In this document: positions 43,895 through 54,105 of the stretch, piece after piece | How positions within the stretch are numbered: position 1 is the stretch's first letter | How the letters are laid out: the number at the start of each line of letters is the position of its first letter | Assembly: GCA_030247855.1 (NCBI GenBank) | Contig: JAPDRN010000026.1 | Location: forward strand, 124,001-188,000 | Length of the DNA: 64,000 nucleotides | Origin: Knufia peltigerae | Lineage: Eukaryota > Ascomycota > Eurotiomycetes > Chaetothyriales > Trichomeriaceae | Direction of reading: 5' to 3' | The notes under the pieces: model-generated | Databases searched by the model: none | What the model was told of the DNA's origin: nothing | Seen by the model: only the letters and a program-made list of their open reading frames with translations | Program-made: the position numbers and the translations under genes

Positions 43895-45985
43895 TCAAAA
43901 GTTGGGACTGAGCAAGTCGTATTTTACACACATCTCGACACTGTCGGCACTTGCCTGGAAGAAGCGCCTCGCTTCCAGTCCGACCCATATCTTCAACAAT
44001 GAAAAGTCTCCTTCCTTGAAACTTTTAAGGACCGCCCCAGGATCCGAAGAACCCAGCTGTCTCAAGATGGGCAACGCGCTCTTGAAAAGATCAAGGTCCG
44101 GGTCAAGTGTCCGACCGATGCCCTCGAGCAGCAAAATCGAGATGACCACGTTGACAAAGTCACCTTCCATCCTGACATGATGTGACCTCACCATGCTGAG
44201 GACTTCGGAAAGGACATCGCCGATCTTGATGTGACCCAGTGCGAAAGTTTGCCCTTTGACCGCCAACACGAGATGCTGCATCTTGAGAGCAAACACCTCC
44301 CCGTCGATGACTGCATCAGGCTGCCGACACCTTTCGATCATCAACTTTCCTGCTCTGTAGCCGTCAAATTCTGCTATGGCTCGGAAAAGATCGAGAAAGT
44401 TGGTCCGATTCTTCGCGTTGAGTTCCGTGACGAGTCCCGTGTCGATAAAGATCAATTGTGGTCTGTAGCCTTCTCTATCGATCTCATCAAGTGCGTTCAA
44501 CCACTCCTGCTTCTTACCCACATGAGGGCGAAGTCGGGAGAGAACTGCTTCGGACTGGTCAATCTCCGTTGCTGTTGAGGGCTGTGTTGGATCTTGTCGT
44601 GACACATATGGTAACTTGACGTCGGGTTGTGTGGGTTTGTAGAAGTTGACCATGATATTGCCCGGATGTAAATCGGCGTGCACAAAGTTGTCTATCAAAA
44701 GCATATGTAGGAAAGCATCGAGGCCTTCGTTTGCAATCTCTTGCTGAAACACGCCACCTCCAGATTCTAAGAATGTCGCAAGGGGGATCCCTTGAGCGAA
44801 TTCTTCCACAAGCACATTGCGGGTGGTGAAGTCTGTGTAAGGATGAGGAAACCATGCGGTTGTGCGGTTCTGGAAATGTTTGCGAAGAATGGTCAAGTTA
44901 GCAGCCTCGATCCGGAGGTCCAACTGTAATCTCATCATCTCGCCAAAATTGGCCACCTCGTTCGGCAAGTCCAGCCATATTAGTGTTGGGATGGCGTTGA
45001 TGATGGACGCGAAGACGGCCATGATCTTGAGATCACGCCGCACGTTTCTTTCGACTTTGGGGTGCAAAACTTTGATGGCGACGTATGCCGACGGTATCCT
45101 CTGCGGCGTCGATTTGACAAGGGCATTGACGTTCTTCTTGATCCGATGGCTCAGGCGTTCGCCGTCGTGGTGTTCGAGCTCGCTGTTGTCGGCTTTGGCC
45201 AGGTCGGGCTTCAGTCTCGCCCTGTACACTTGGGCGATGGCACCGACACCCAACGGTTTTTCGTCAAACTCCAAAAATATTTCGTCAAACTTCCTTCCAC
45301 CGAAGGCAGCGCAGATTGTCTTTTTTGTATGGTGAAGCGAATGAGCCGGAGCGTTGGAGTGGAGTGTGGACATGACTTTGCACATCTCGGCGGGGAATAT
45401 ATCAGATCTCGAAGCCGCCCACTGACCCAACTTGATGAAGGCCGGCCCGGCTCTTTCCATCGCGCTGACCAAAAACCCATACCACCAGATCGTGCCACTT
45501 CTTTCATTGTCGCGATCTTTCCTCCGCGAGCCCACCAACACGATCGGGGCGGTGGCCAAAACCGGGACGAAGACGACGGCGAGGTAGAGGAAGCGGACGC
45601 CGGTGGCGAGGGGTTCGTAGATGTACTGGTCCAGGAAATATATTATGCTCTTGTACACCCGTCGTAAACCGCGAGCGTCCTCGGGGACCTTTTTGCTGAT
45701 CTCTCTTCGGGACACCTCCAGCATCTGCATCTCGCTCGTTTTTCCCGTATCATCATCGTGATTCTCGCTGATCTCGACAAAGGCCACCGAGGACAGGCCC
45801 GCGGTGGCGGCGGCGAGGAGAGGAGAAGAGAAACGCTGCCTCTGCCTCTGTCGGGGGTCTTTGAGACTGTACTTTCGCGTCGTCCATCTGCAAAAGGTCT
45901 GTTGACGTCGGGGGATCCGGAAGGCGAGCTGGGCCCAGTTTCTTGGGCCAACGACGCAGCGCTCGAAGCGCAGCAAGGGCCGCAT
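43895..45985 (-). CDS. UbiB/ABC1 atypical kinase-like protein, ADCK2/Cqd1-like, mitochondrial
   Basis: An intronless 696-residue member of the ABC1/ADCK/UbiB family, whose members act in mitochondria on coenzyme Q metabolism and distribution. The N-terminus is rich in Arg and poor in acids (MRPLLRFERCVVGPRNWAQL), a likely mitochondrial presequence. One hydrophobic helix lies around residues 132-152. Family hallmarks are FIKLGQWAASRSDIFP, with the KxGQ motif at 185-188, then PLGVGAIAQVYRA replacing the usual kinase glycine-rich loop. Also present are VAIKVLHP with the ATP-binding lysine, NFVHADLHPGNIMV (catalytic loop) and IFIDTGLV (metal-binding Asp). The KLGQWAASR context fits the ADCK2/yeast Cqd1 branch better than Coq8. 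Subfamily assignment is moderate. Confidence 0.88.
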   Translation of the reverse strand: MRPLLRFERCVVGPRNWAQLAFRIPRRQQTFCRWTTRKYSLKDPRQRQRQRFSSPLLAAATAGLSSVAFVEISENHDDDTGKTSEMQMLEVSRREISKKVPEDARGLRRVYKSIIYFLDQYIYEPLATGVRFLYLAVVFVPVLATAPIVLVGSRRKDRDNERSGTIWWYGFLVSAMERAGPAFIKLGQWAASRSDIFPAEMCKVMSTLHSNAPAHSLHHTKKTICAAFGGRKFDEIFLEFDEKPLGVGAIAQVYRARLKPDLAKADNSELEHHDGERLSHRIKKNVNALVKSTPQRIPSAYVAIKVLHPKVERNVRRDLKIMAVFASIINAIPTLIWLDLPNEVANFGEMMRLQLDLRIEAANLTILRKHFQNRTTAWFPHPYTDFTTRNVLVEEFAQGIPLATFLESGGGVFQQEIANEGLDAFLHMLLIDNFVHADLHPGNIMVNFYKPTQPDVKLPYVSRQDPTQPSTATEIDQSEAVLSRLRPHVGKKQEWLNALDEIDREGYRPQLIFIDTGLVTELNAKNRTNFLDLFRAIAEFDGYRAGKLMIERCRQPDAVIDGEVFALKMQHLVLAVKGQTFALGHIKIGDVLSEVLSMVRSHHVRMEGDFVNVVISILLLEGIGRTLDPDLDLFKSALPILRQLGSSDPGAVLKSFKEGDFSLLKIWVGLEARRFFQASADSVEMCVKYDLLSPNF

Positions 45986-46323
45986 CGGGCGGCGCGGTCA
46001 GGTCGACTCTATTGTAGCAGGGTTGTAGAAATACATGAGGTAGAATTATTCAAAGACAAAAAGAACCCGACTGGAGAGTGCAGGGTAAAGGAAACGACCG
46101 AGAGACATGAGTGTAAATGCATGCGCAGTTCGTAACGCGGCGAAGAAATGACGTCGTGTTGAAAGCCGCGAAGAAATTAAACGTCACGTCAACTCTTTTC
46201 TCCCATGTTTCACACTCACTCGAGCACAACGTGTTTATGCCTTATCTGATTATTAAATCTGTATTCATTTGAGGTATATCACTGGCATCGACAAGTCATG
46301 CTATAGATTCTTAGTGCATGGTT
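45986..46323. other. Spacer between two minus-strand genes
   Basis: 338 bp, the upstream side of the kinase-like gene and 3' flank of the permease. Nothing recognised. Confidence 0.45.
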
Positions 46324-48563
46324 TCATTTCGCCATAGCAGCAGCTCGTAAAGCTTCGCTCCCACCAATAGCAACACCATCGATAAAGACAACATTATCAG
46401 TCAAGACAGAATTGCCCTCTTTGATGTATCTGAACCGTGCCCTCCAAACCCAATAAATCCCGGGAAATATTATTGTCGCACCGACAATCAAACATGACCA
46501 GTTCATGTAGTCGATGGTGGCGATCGTTACCGGCACGTACAAGGGCGAAAGATACATTGCAATGACGACCAGGGACCAGCAGACACTGATTATGTTGATA
46601 GGATATCCCCATTTACCGAGATCGAAGTTTGGTCGTGCTGGCAAGATCTTGCGTCCACGGATGAGAACCTGGAGGACTCGGAGTCAGTATCGAAATCGAC
46701 AGAAAGAAGAAAGTCGCACGACGTACCACAATGATGGGTGTCACATAGCCGATCTGTAAAGTCACTCCTCCACCGGATATGATGGATTGGAATGCGAGGT
46801 CGCTACCTAGAACGATCAAGCCTGTAATGATGAGACAACTTAGCATCACCTTGGTCCACCGGTGCCGGGGGTTCAACCTACCAATGACTAGGTCAATGAT
46901 CAAAATGGCCACCATCGTCCTCAAAGGGATATGGAATCTCGTGCTGACATGAGCAAAGTACTCCGAATAAGGCAGTCCTTTGTCTCTCGCCATACTCCAT
47001 GCAAGACGTGAACCGGCGAGATTGGTGCCGACAATGATGAAGAAGTTCAGACCCATCATGATCAAAGCACAGAAAATTCCTCCTCCATACACCGAGTGTG
47101 TGACGTCCATCCACCAGTTCATGTATGGTTGAGATGCTAAAGAGCAGATTGTCAGACGGCGATCGATACATCACACCTCGCAATATGGCATACCTGTCAT
47201 ATATGACTCCCAATTCCCCGCCGTCCACATCATGAGAACAGCCGCCAGCCAACTCGTGATGCTACAGAAAACCATTGACCACACCATCACACGCTTGAAC
47301 CCATGTTAGCTATGTTGTTACTGGTCAATGTAAATACTGTAATGGTTGCCAACTTACAGGAGCTTCCTTTGATGCATTCTTCATCTCTTCGACCTAAGGC
47401 ACGAATTTCGTTCAACACAGGCAACTTTTTGGCTCAGCATGAGTAAACACTCACCAAGTGCATCATCCCATCGGTCCCGTATAAACCATACATGGGAGTG
47501 TAGAAGGACATGATAAACACCCAGACATTGCTGGTATAACCAGAATTGTTGATGAACTCGGTGAAGATGAACTTTGCGTCGTGCTTTGGTTTCGCCATGA
47601 TACCAAAAACAATTGCCCAAGCAACACCTCCGAAAATCATCCATCCGGCACCGAACAAGTTCATTGCCGGAAGCCATCTGTTGTTTCCAACAAAGTCAGT
47701 CTATTGATCTCATCAGCGAGCAAGTATTCACCTTTGTTTTAAATTGATCACAATCGGACCGATGAGGAAGGCACTATATATGAGCCAAGTATGCCAGGGC
47801 TGCCACATATCGGATATCAGCAAAACACTCATTGAAGAAGATTGAAGTTGAACTCACATGCCACGTAAAGTCCGGGTGGGTGATTTGGACAAAGGAAGCA
47901 ATGATATCAGCACTGTTGAGAGCGCAACTCGAACCCGTGGATATTTCTCCGACAATGACCGCCCATCCCACCACGTACGACAAGAATGGTCTCGTAGGTC
48001 CCGTAGCGACGGCTTGGGTGTAGTATTGTTGCCCTCCTGCCGTGGGCCACAAGCTGGCGTATTCGGCGAGGGAGGTCATGAGTAAGGTTTGACCGACGGC
48101 GACGAAGAGGCTGGAAACAAAGTCGGAGTTAGGTACGAGGTAGGGTTTTCATGACCAGGGTAATGAGGACAACACTCACGTCCCCCAAAGTAGACAGAAT
48201 GGTCCACCGATGTCAAAGATGGTCGAGTACAATACCACCAGGCATGACCAACTGCAAGAGATCATGATTTGGTAGGCGCATACTGTTATGATACAACACA
48301 ATCAGCACAGCTGTCCTGGACAATCTTCACTTTGAGATGTCATCGTGAGGACAAAAAATTTCCAGAAATGAGCCAAGGTGTATTTAGTGTGGGTAGTTCA
48401 ACTCACACGTCCAAAAGTTATAAACTCGACGCAACTCGGGCTTCTTGCCCATACTCAATAGCAAGGCATCATCACTATTGATTGATTTTGCATCCTCGAC
48501 GGAAAGTGTTGGGTCCGACAAATCTCGAGAACCGACATTGATGTCTATGTCTTCTTCCTTCAT
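46324..48563 (-). CDS. APC-family amino-acid/GABA/choline-type permease
   Basis: A 544-residue transporter split into ten exons on the minus strand: 48563..48407, 48282..48180, 48110..47858, 47799..47732, 47677..47455, 47393..47358, 47293..47194, 47136..46882, 46821..46727, 46668..46324. All introns are GT...AG and 54-124 bp. Splicing yields a continuous family sequence: ELRRVYNFWTLCAYQIMISC, LAEYASLWPTAGGQQYY, LNFFIIVGTNLAGSRLAWSMARDKGLPYSEYF, and GSDLAFQSIISGGGVTLQIGYVTPIIV. These are signatures of the fungal GABA/choline permease branch, a plasma-membrane importer with 12 helices. The sixth exon is only 12 codons. The 60-bp intron 46822..46881 has no stop in frame. The substrate is not decidable. 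Confidence 0.9.
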
Positions 48564-49053
48564 GGTGGTGGTGGTGGTCGACCTTTTCAAAAGAAAAAGG
48601 TCTCTCGGTGGATCAGTCGCAAAAAGGAAAGCACTTTTGACCGGTGGTTGGTATTCGAATGCTGTATCGTCCAGGAACCAAAAAAAGAAAAAAAGAATAG
48701 TTTTGACTCTGCAGAACACAACAAGGTAATGTCGCAAAAAGTCTTTTGGTCTTGTAAGTCTAGAGTTGTTGCACGACTTTGGTCATGTTAGATATGTATA
48801 GGTATGGGTAAAGGTATGTATATGATTGTCTGGCCATGACGGATCGCTTTGGTTTTCAACACTGCTGCATCCTGCTTTGTATCTTGATAGTTGGTCGGCA
48901 ATGCGGCTTGTAAATCAGGGAATAGGAGTTGACAGTCGTTGTCATCTTTTGCCGCTAGGTACTGTAGTCTGAAGGTTGGGACAGCTTTCCCTTTTCTTCC
49001 AGCGTCCAGAGGCGTTCGAACTAATGAATAGGCTGTAGTTTATTCGCCGTCAC

Positions 49054-49065
49054 ACGTGTACACGT
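49054..49065. repeat. 12-bp perfect palindrome ACGTGTACACGT
   Basis: Self-complementary element about 490 bp upstream of the APC permease ATG and 1.0 kb upstream of the dioxygenase. It shares the core GTGTACAC with the palindrome at 58564. It may be a dimeric regulator site or chance. Confidence 0.5.
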
Positions 49066-50041
49066 ACACGTATATTTGCTGATCTTCTACCACTCGATCG
49101 TCGCGCTTCATCCTTTCTGTTGTATCGAGTTAGAACGGAGTACGGCGTTACCACAAGGTAACTGGTGGTGGTGCACTATTTCTCCATGTAAGGTAATCGC
49201 TTTGGTGTGGTTGGTTTTTTTTTTCTTCTTCTGCACAGGGTCTGGCCAGACCCGGCCAGACAGACCAATGCGCTGCTCGCGCTCCTTACCGGGTGATTAG
49301 CGAAGCGAGAGGGAGCAAAATGGCGGGGTGAAGATGGTTCGTTCTCTTCAATATTCTACCAAACCCGATGAGGAGGGTCGATGGAGAAAAGAATTGATAA
49401 GAACCAGAACACACCATCTTCGCGGCTCTCATAACTCCGTACCGAGCATCACAACGACAACATCTCTCTGAAGCAAGTATCTTCACGATCAGAGTCATAC
49501 TTTTTTCTCCTTGTTTCGTCTCTCGGTAGCTGCTATACGCGAACCGTCCAACTCCGCGTGAGACCTGATGAGATAGAAAGACTTCTCTCCAACCACCAGC
49601 CTCATCAAGTATACTAATCCCCTCCCTTACCTACCTCACCTTTACTCCGTACCTTGGGGAGTGTTTCCAATCTCACCAAACCCCCGGTGTCAAGGCCAAT
49701 ATCTTCTTCTCATTGCCCAGTCCTCTCGGGCTCTTCTCTAAACTTGGATATCCCGTTGATCCCGGGGAACCATTTTGGCGCATCATTTGGCTAGGAGATC
49801 ATCCTCTTATCGTGGAGATCATTCTCTCTCTCTCCCCCCCTCTCTAGAGCCCGTGGACAGTCCTTGACTCCTTCTCATCTCAACTACCTAATAAAAATTA
49901 CCATTTGAAATACAACAAATCACCCTTCACCACACCATCCAATCGTTCGATCGGATCCCAAAAGTCCAAGCCTACATAGGCAGGAGGGCTGAGAAGTCTG
50001 TTCAAACGACGTCCAGGGTTCGGTAGAGCCGGCCGGCAATC

Positions 50042-50053
50042 TATATATAATAA
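50042..50053 (+). promoter_or_regulatory. TATA-like element of the PhyH dioxygenase gene
   Basis: TATATATAATAA lies 59 bp before the first possible ATG and 197 bp before the second. With usual fungal spacing, transcription could begin near the first ATG, so some messages may use only the second. Confidence 0.45.
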
Positions 50054-50100
50054 TAGCACACGAGCCCTCTTTTTTGAATATACCATTTCGAATCACCTCC

Positions 50101-51373
50101 ATGATAATAGCTTGTTCTCAGCACTCCCTTAAGAAGTTTGCTCGAACGTTTTCCAGCACATTTATCATCTCGCCATTCTATTCCACTCAGAGATATAACA
50201 AGGCCTTCACAACAGGAGGGCCATTTCGCAATCCAGCCATGTCTCCCATCGCCGTACAAGACATTGTCGATACCCCGGTCTATGCGAAAAAGGACCTACA
50301 CAATCCTACTCCTACCGCCACCACATCACCGACCAAGCCTGCAATTGTTCGATGTGACGCAAATGATCCTTCGACAACCACCGATCATCTGATATCTATC
50401 CTCGAGAGGGATGGGGGTGTCATTGTGGAAAATATAATAACCAAAGAACTCGCGTCTCGGATCAAATCCGAACTAAAGCCCTACTTCGACACAGACAAGA
50501 AGGACAACAGTGGTTTCTTCCCTGAGACGACTCAACGAGCGACGGGACTCCTAGGTCGATCGGATGCATGTGTCGAGCTAGCCACAAACAAGACATATAT
50601 CGATGTTGCAAACAAGATGCTTTCCTCGACGTTCACATATTGGTCTGGTCAAACGCAGGAGACTGTGACGTCAAAGCCCATTATATCCTCGTGAGTATCG
50701 ATTCTCCACCGTCCGTTCTTTTGACACTGACAACCCAAAGGACCGTCGCATTCCGAGTGAATCCCGGAGGTAGACAGCAGGTATTGCATCGGGATGACAG
50801 GTAAGTTCTCCTCTTCTAATGCAGTTTCACACTGATGCTCATTGTTACGCCAGTGACTATCACACCCGGAATGTTGACATGCCGATGATGCTCGGGTGTG
50901 TAACTGCCATAACCAAGACCACCAGGGAGAATGGGGCCACTATCTGCATCCCCGGATCTCACGTTTGGGGACCAGATCGTTGTCCCTATGACGAAGAAGC
51001 CGTTCCGGCTGAACTAGAGCCAGGTGATGCCTTGATCTTTGTTGGCAATTTATACCATGCCGGTGGCGGGAACATCACAAAGTAAGTCTTCGGTTATGCC
51101 CATCAGAATGTTCAACACTGTGATGGGGAATGCTGACTTCCTGACAGAGATCAATTCCGAGAGACGGTTGGAATCTTCCTTTGCAAGCCATATTACCGAC
51201 AGGCAGAGAACCAATATCTGATGGTCCCACCTGAAAAAGCAAAGAGACTGCCGCCGCAAGCACAGCGGCTTCTGGGATACGGCATCTCCCTTCCTTCTTT
51301 GGGCTTCATGAATTATCAGGACCCGATGCGGGTGCTGTTTGGCGTGGAAGATGAAGAAACCGTGGACATGTAA
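50101..51373 (+). CDS. PhyH-family Fe(II)/2-oxoglutarate dioxygenase
   Basis: A non-haem iron oxygenase of the phytanoyl-CoA dioxygenase family, which hydroxylates or otherwise oxidises an organic substrate using 2-oxoglutarate and O2. Exons are 50101..50690, 50741..50800, 50854..51081 and 51148..51373. The product has 367 residues from the first ATG or 321 from ATG 50239. Metal ligands are visible: His213 and Asp215 in VLHRDDSDYH, and His285 in NLYHAGGGN. The IPGSHVWGP and ELEPGDALIF blocks resemble fungal secondary-metabolite dioxygenases. Residues 1-46 are basic and rich in Ser, Thr and Phe with no acids, as in mitochondrial presequences, so the two starts may give differently located forms. 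It ends 50 bp from the stop of the convergent regulator gene. Confidence 0.88.
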
Positions 51374-51423
51374 GGCTGAACAGGATGAAGCTTTCTTTCC
51401 GCACTGTCGTCGCGCATCCATAG

Positions 51424-53114
51424 TCATATAACCAAGAAATCCATGCCTTGGTGCGATTCTTGTCGGGCAAATTGCAGCCACAGAGGTACGGTGTAGGCAT
51501 CCGTGGTCCAAAACCGTCGCAAAAATTCCAGTGCTGGAACGCAGTTAGAAAACGCGGTCGAATGCATCGCTTCGAGTAGGCCAGCTTGTGCAAAGTTTTT
51601 CCTGTCGTCATTGCCCCTGCTTTCTGTTCCCACCAGGAAGTATGGCCAGACCAGGTCGTGCTGTATAGCCTTCATGTTCTGGATCTGGCGGATGCCTGAG
51701 ATGATGGTCTCTACGCAAATGCTCCGAGCGGTGGCAGATTTACCGGCGTCAATTAAAGCCTGGTAGCTGTAAAGGAGACCTGCTTGTTGATAAATGTTAA
51801 GCAGCATCACGAGGTCACTTTCCAGACTTTCCAGACCTTGCCATTCAGGCTTGCTGTGTTTGCTGAGAAACAGTGAGGAATTCGTGGCTGTTGCGAATGC
51901 TTGTTGCAGGGCGTGCATGTCAGCGTTGTGCAGCGGAAATTCGTCCACTGGCAAATTGGCGTGTCGCCGTCGTTCGATGATCGTGACCTCCTGTATGAGC
52001 TGCAACCAACGTAAAAAAGGGTCGTCGGCATTCACTACTGCGCTAGATATCTGGTCTTCATCGCGGAAGGTGGTTGAAGATCCAAACACGTCGTAGACAA
52101 AGGCCTCTTTGATGAGAAAGTCGAACCCGGGATCCAGATTCGGTGGAGGGTGGTGTGATGATGTCCAACGTCTTGCTATGGTCCTCGCTGCCTTCCAGTG
52201 AATCCTCCAAACGGCGTTGTCGCATCGGATCATCTCGAGATTGCACAGCACTAGGATGGTGGCGAGCATCGCACACGCGGGGCCACGGCTTACGGTGGTT
52301 TGCTCCTCGGATAACTCGGTACGAAGGCTCCGTGCGAGTAAATGCAGGCTTCGATCTCGCCAAGAGGCAGATAAAGGACCGGTGTTGGATGTGTATGTCG
52401 AACCCATTTTGGACGAGTAGTGCTCGGCCGAGAGGGCGAGGATGGCCAGAAGGAGGAATTCACACTCGATGGCAAGAGGTAGTATGATGGTACGCCACGC
52501 GTTGCCTGGCCCGTCCAACCACGGCATCACAGCTGCCACAACGTGGTCGTAGTAATGAACAAGATCATAAACCACCTGCGTCTGGAGGTACTTTGGAAGC
52601 TGGCACGCGCTCAAATCAAGGCCCATCGCAAATGGATTGCAGTCGCTGGAACGATCGTAGAGAGGTAGGAATGCGTTTCGCAGGTCGTCGGACGCGGGGG
52701 TGCCTACTTCAGCCGGTGAGATGGACGATTCAGGTTGTCGATTGTCCAGGTAGTCCTGCTGGCTCTCAGTCGGCGGGGTCGTGAATGCTCTCTCCTCCTC
52801 GACGGGCGCGCGATCTGGATTTGCAGGTGCCGACTCGAGGATAGGAAGTGCTTTCCCAGTCAATCTCCCTCGGCTTGCGACTCCCTGACCCCATTGAATT
52901 CGAAGTCCGTATCCCGGGCATTGGAGTTCTTTGAGAGCACATTTGCGGCAGCTCGGAAGGCTTCGATCGCATCTGACCCTTCTTCGATTACACGTCCTGC
53001 AATCTGGCGGCACTCGTCAGTCAAGGAGTTTCCAAAGGCTGGCAAACGAATGGAACGCAAACCTTTGGCAGCCCTGGGCTCGTTCGGGTCAAGGGACGAC
53101 AATCGTAGACTCAT
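51424..53114 (-). CDS. Zn2Cys6 fungal transcription factor
   Basis: A 546-residue nuclear regulator from exons 53114..53063 and 53012..51424. The 50-bp intron has a good branch-like TTGACTGAC before its acceptor. The second exon alone has no ATG before a stop, so the short first exon (17 codons and one base) is required. The binuclear cluster has Cys at 22, 25, 32, 39, 42 and 49 (C-x2-C-x6-C-x6-C-x2-C-x6-C), followed by the usual basic linker and a helical regulatory domain of the Fungal_trans_2 kind. It converges with the dioxygenase gene (50-bp gap) and is next to the flavoprotein gene, so it may regulate them; this is inference. Confidence 0.88.
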
Positions 53115-54105
53115 GATCCTGGGCTGGGTTGAGGACTGGGAGAACCCGTTGTGCGAAAGGGCTCGATGTGGCTTGAAGTTTGCTGCATCTGGCACGTTCC
53201 CTGTATTTATGATGATTCGTTTCCTCTCGAACAGCGTGACATGAAAAACGAGCAAAGCGAACGGCCTCGATCAATAGTCACAACTGTACAGAACGAAGAG
53301 CTCTTTGACCTTGGCACAGTGGATCATGGAGCTCATGGACAATGTATCATGAGGCGTTGGTATCAAAATAACTCGGTGTTGACTCGCACTGATTCGCACT
53401 CATGACTCTCGTATGTCGTATGCAATCAAGTATGTAGCTCACATATTGTAGAAACCTACAGAACCTCATCTTTGGACACTCAGACCCTCAAAGACCCTCA
53501 GACACTCACTCATTCGCCCCGCTTGAAGTTGCCGTTTTGGCAAGGTTTCGTCTGTAGAGTTTTTTCTCTCTCGCGGCTTCACAGCCATGGCAGCTGACAA
53601 ACGCACGGAGCATGAACCGCGCGGGAAAAGAAAAGCGTTACCAAATCCTATTGATATTCCAGAGGCTGTGTAAGGGACATCGACCACTTTGCGCTGTACA
53701 GAATACTACAGTATCATTTACTAGGTATTCTCTCATCTATTTTGAGATCTCAGTATCTCACAATTGCCCGCATCTCCGCAAGTCTTGACCATGGTAGGCA
53801 ATTCGACATCATTCCATCATCATCATCACTATCTTCTTCTTCATCTTCTTCTTCAGCTGATGACGAATCTCAAAGACAGCACCAACGTATGTAACTAATT
53901 GCGTCGGGCCAATCGATTCGAGAGCCACGAAATTGGGATCATGGCCAGAGTCTCGACCTCGAATAAACTTCCCACCGCTAAAGGTTCCGGGGCAAGCCGA
54001 TCGTCGAGACAAACAACAAGACAATTGATGATCCATTACAATGGGTCGACGTCACAGACCCTGGATGGTTATTGACTGCACTGCTGCATTGTACATACTA
54101 GACGT
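53115..54105. other. Spacer with a TCA/TCT-rich microsatellite
   Basis: 991 bp holding the upstream region of the Zn2Cys6 regulator and the 3' flank of the flavoprotein gene. A (TCA)n/(TCT)n tract lies at about 53813-53858. No gene supported. Confidence 0.5.

Larger units (their letters stand above)
48564..50100. promoter_or_regulatory. Divergent promoter region, APC permease / PhyH dioxygenase
   Basis: 1.5 kb. Contains a perfect 12-bp palindrome at 49054-49065, one TACTCCGTA at 49643, a long CT-rich tract at about 49810-49850, and a strong TATA-like TATATATAATAA at 50042 just before the dioxygenase. Open frames inside are unsupported. Confidence 0.55.

Noticed and set aside
52860..53255. 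131-codon frame overlapping the Zn2Cys6 regulator start
   Set aside because: Only its MSLRLSSLDPNEPRAAK part is used, as exon 1 of the regulator; the rest is intron or an out-of-frame shadow.
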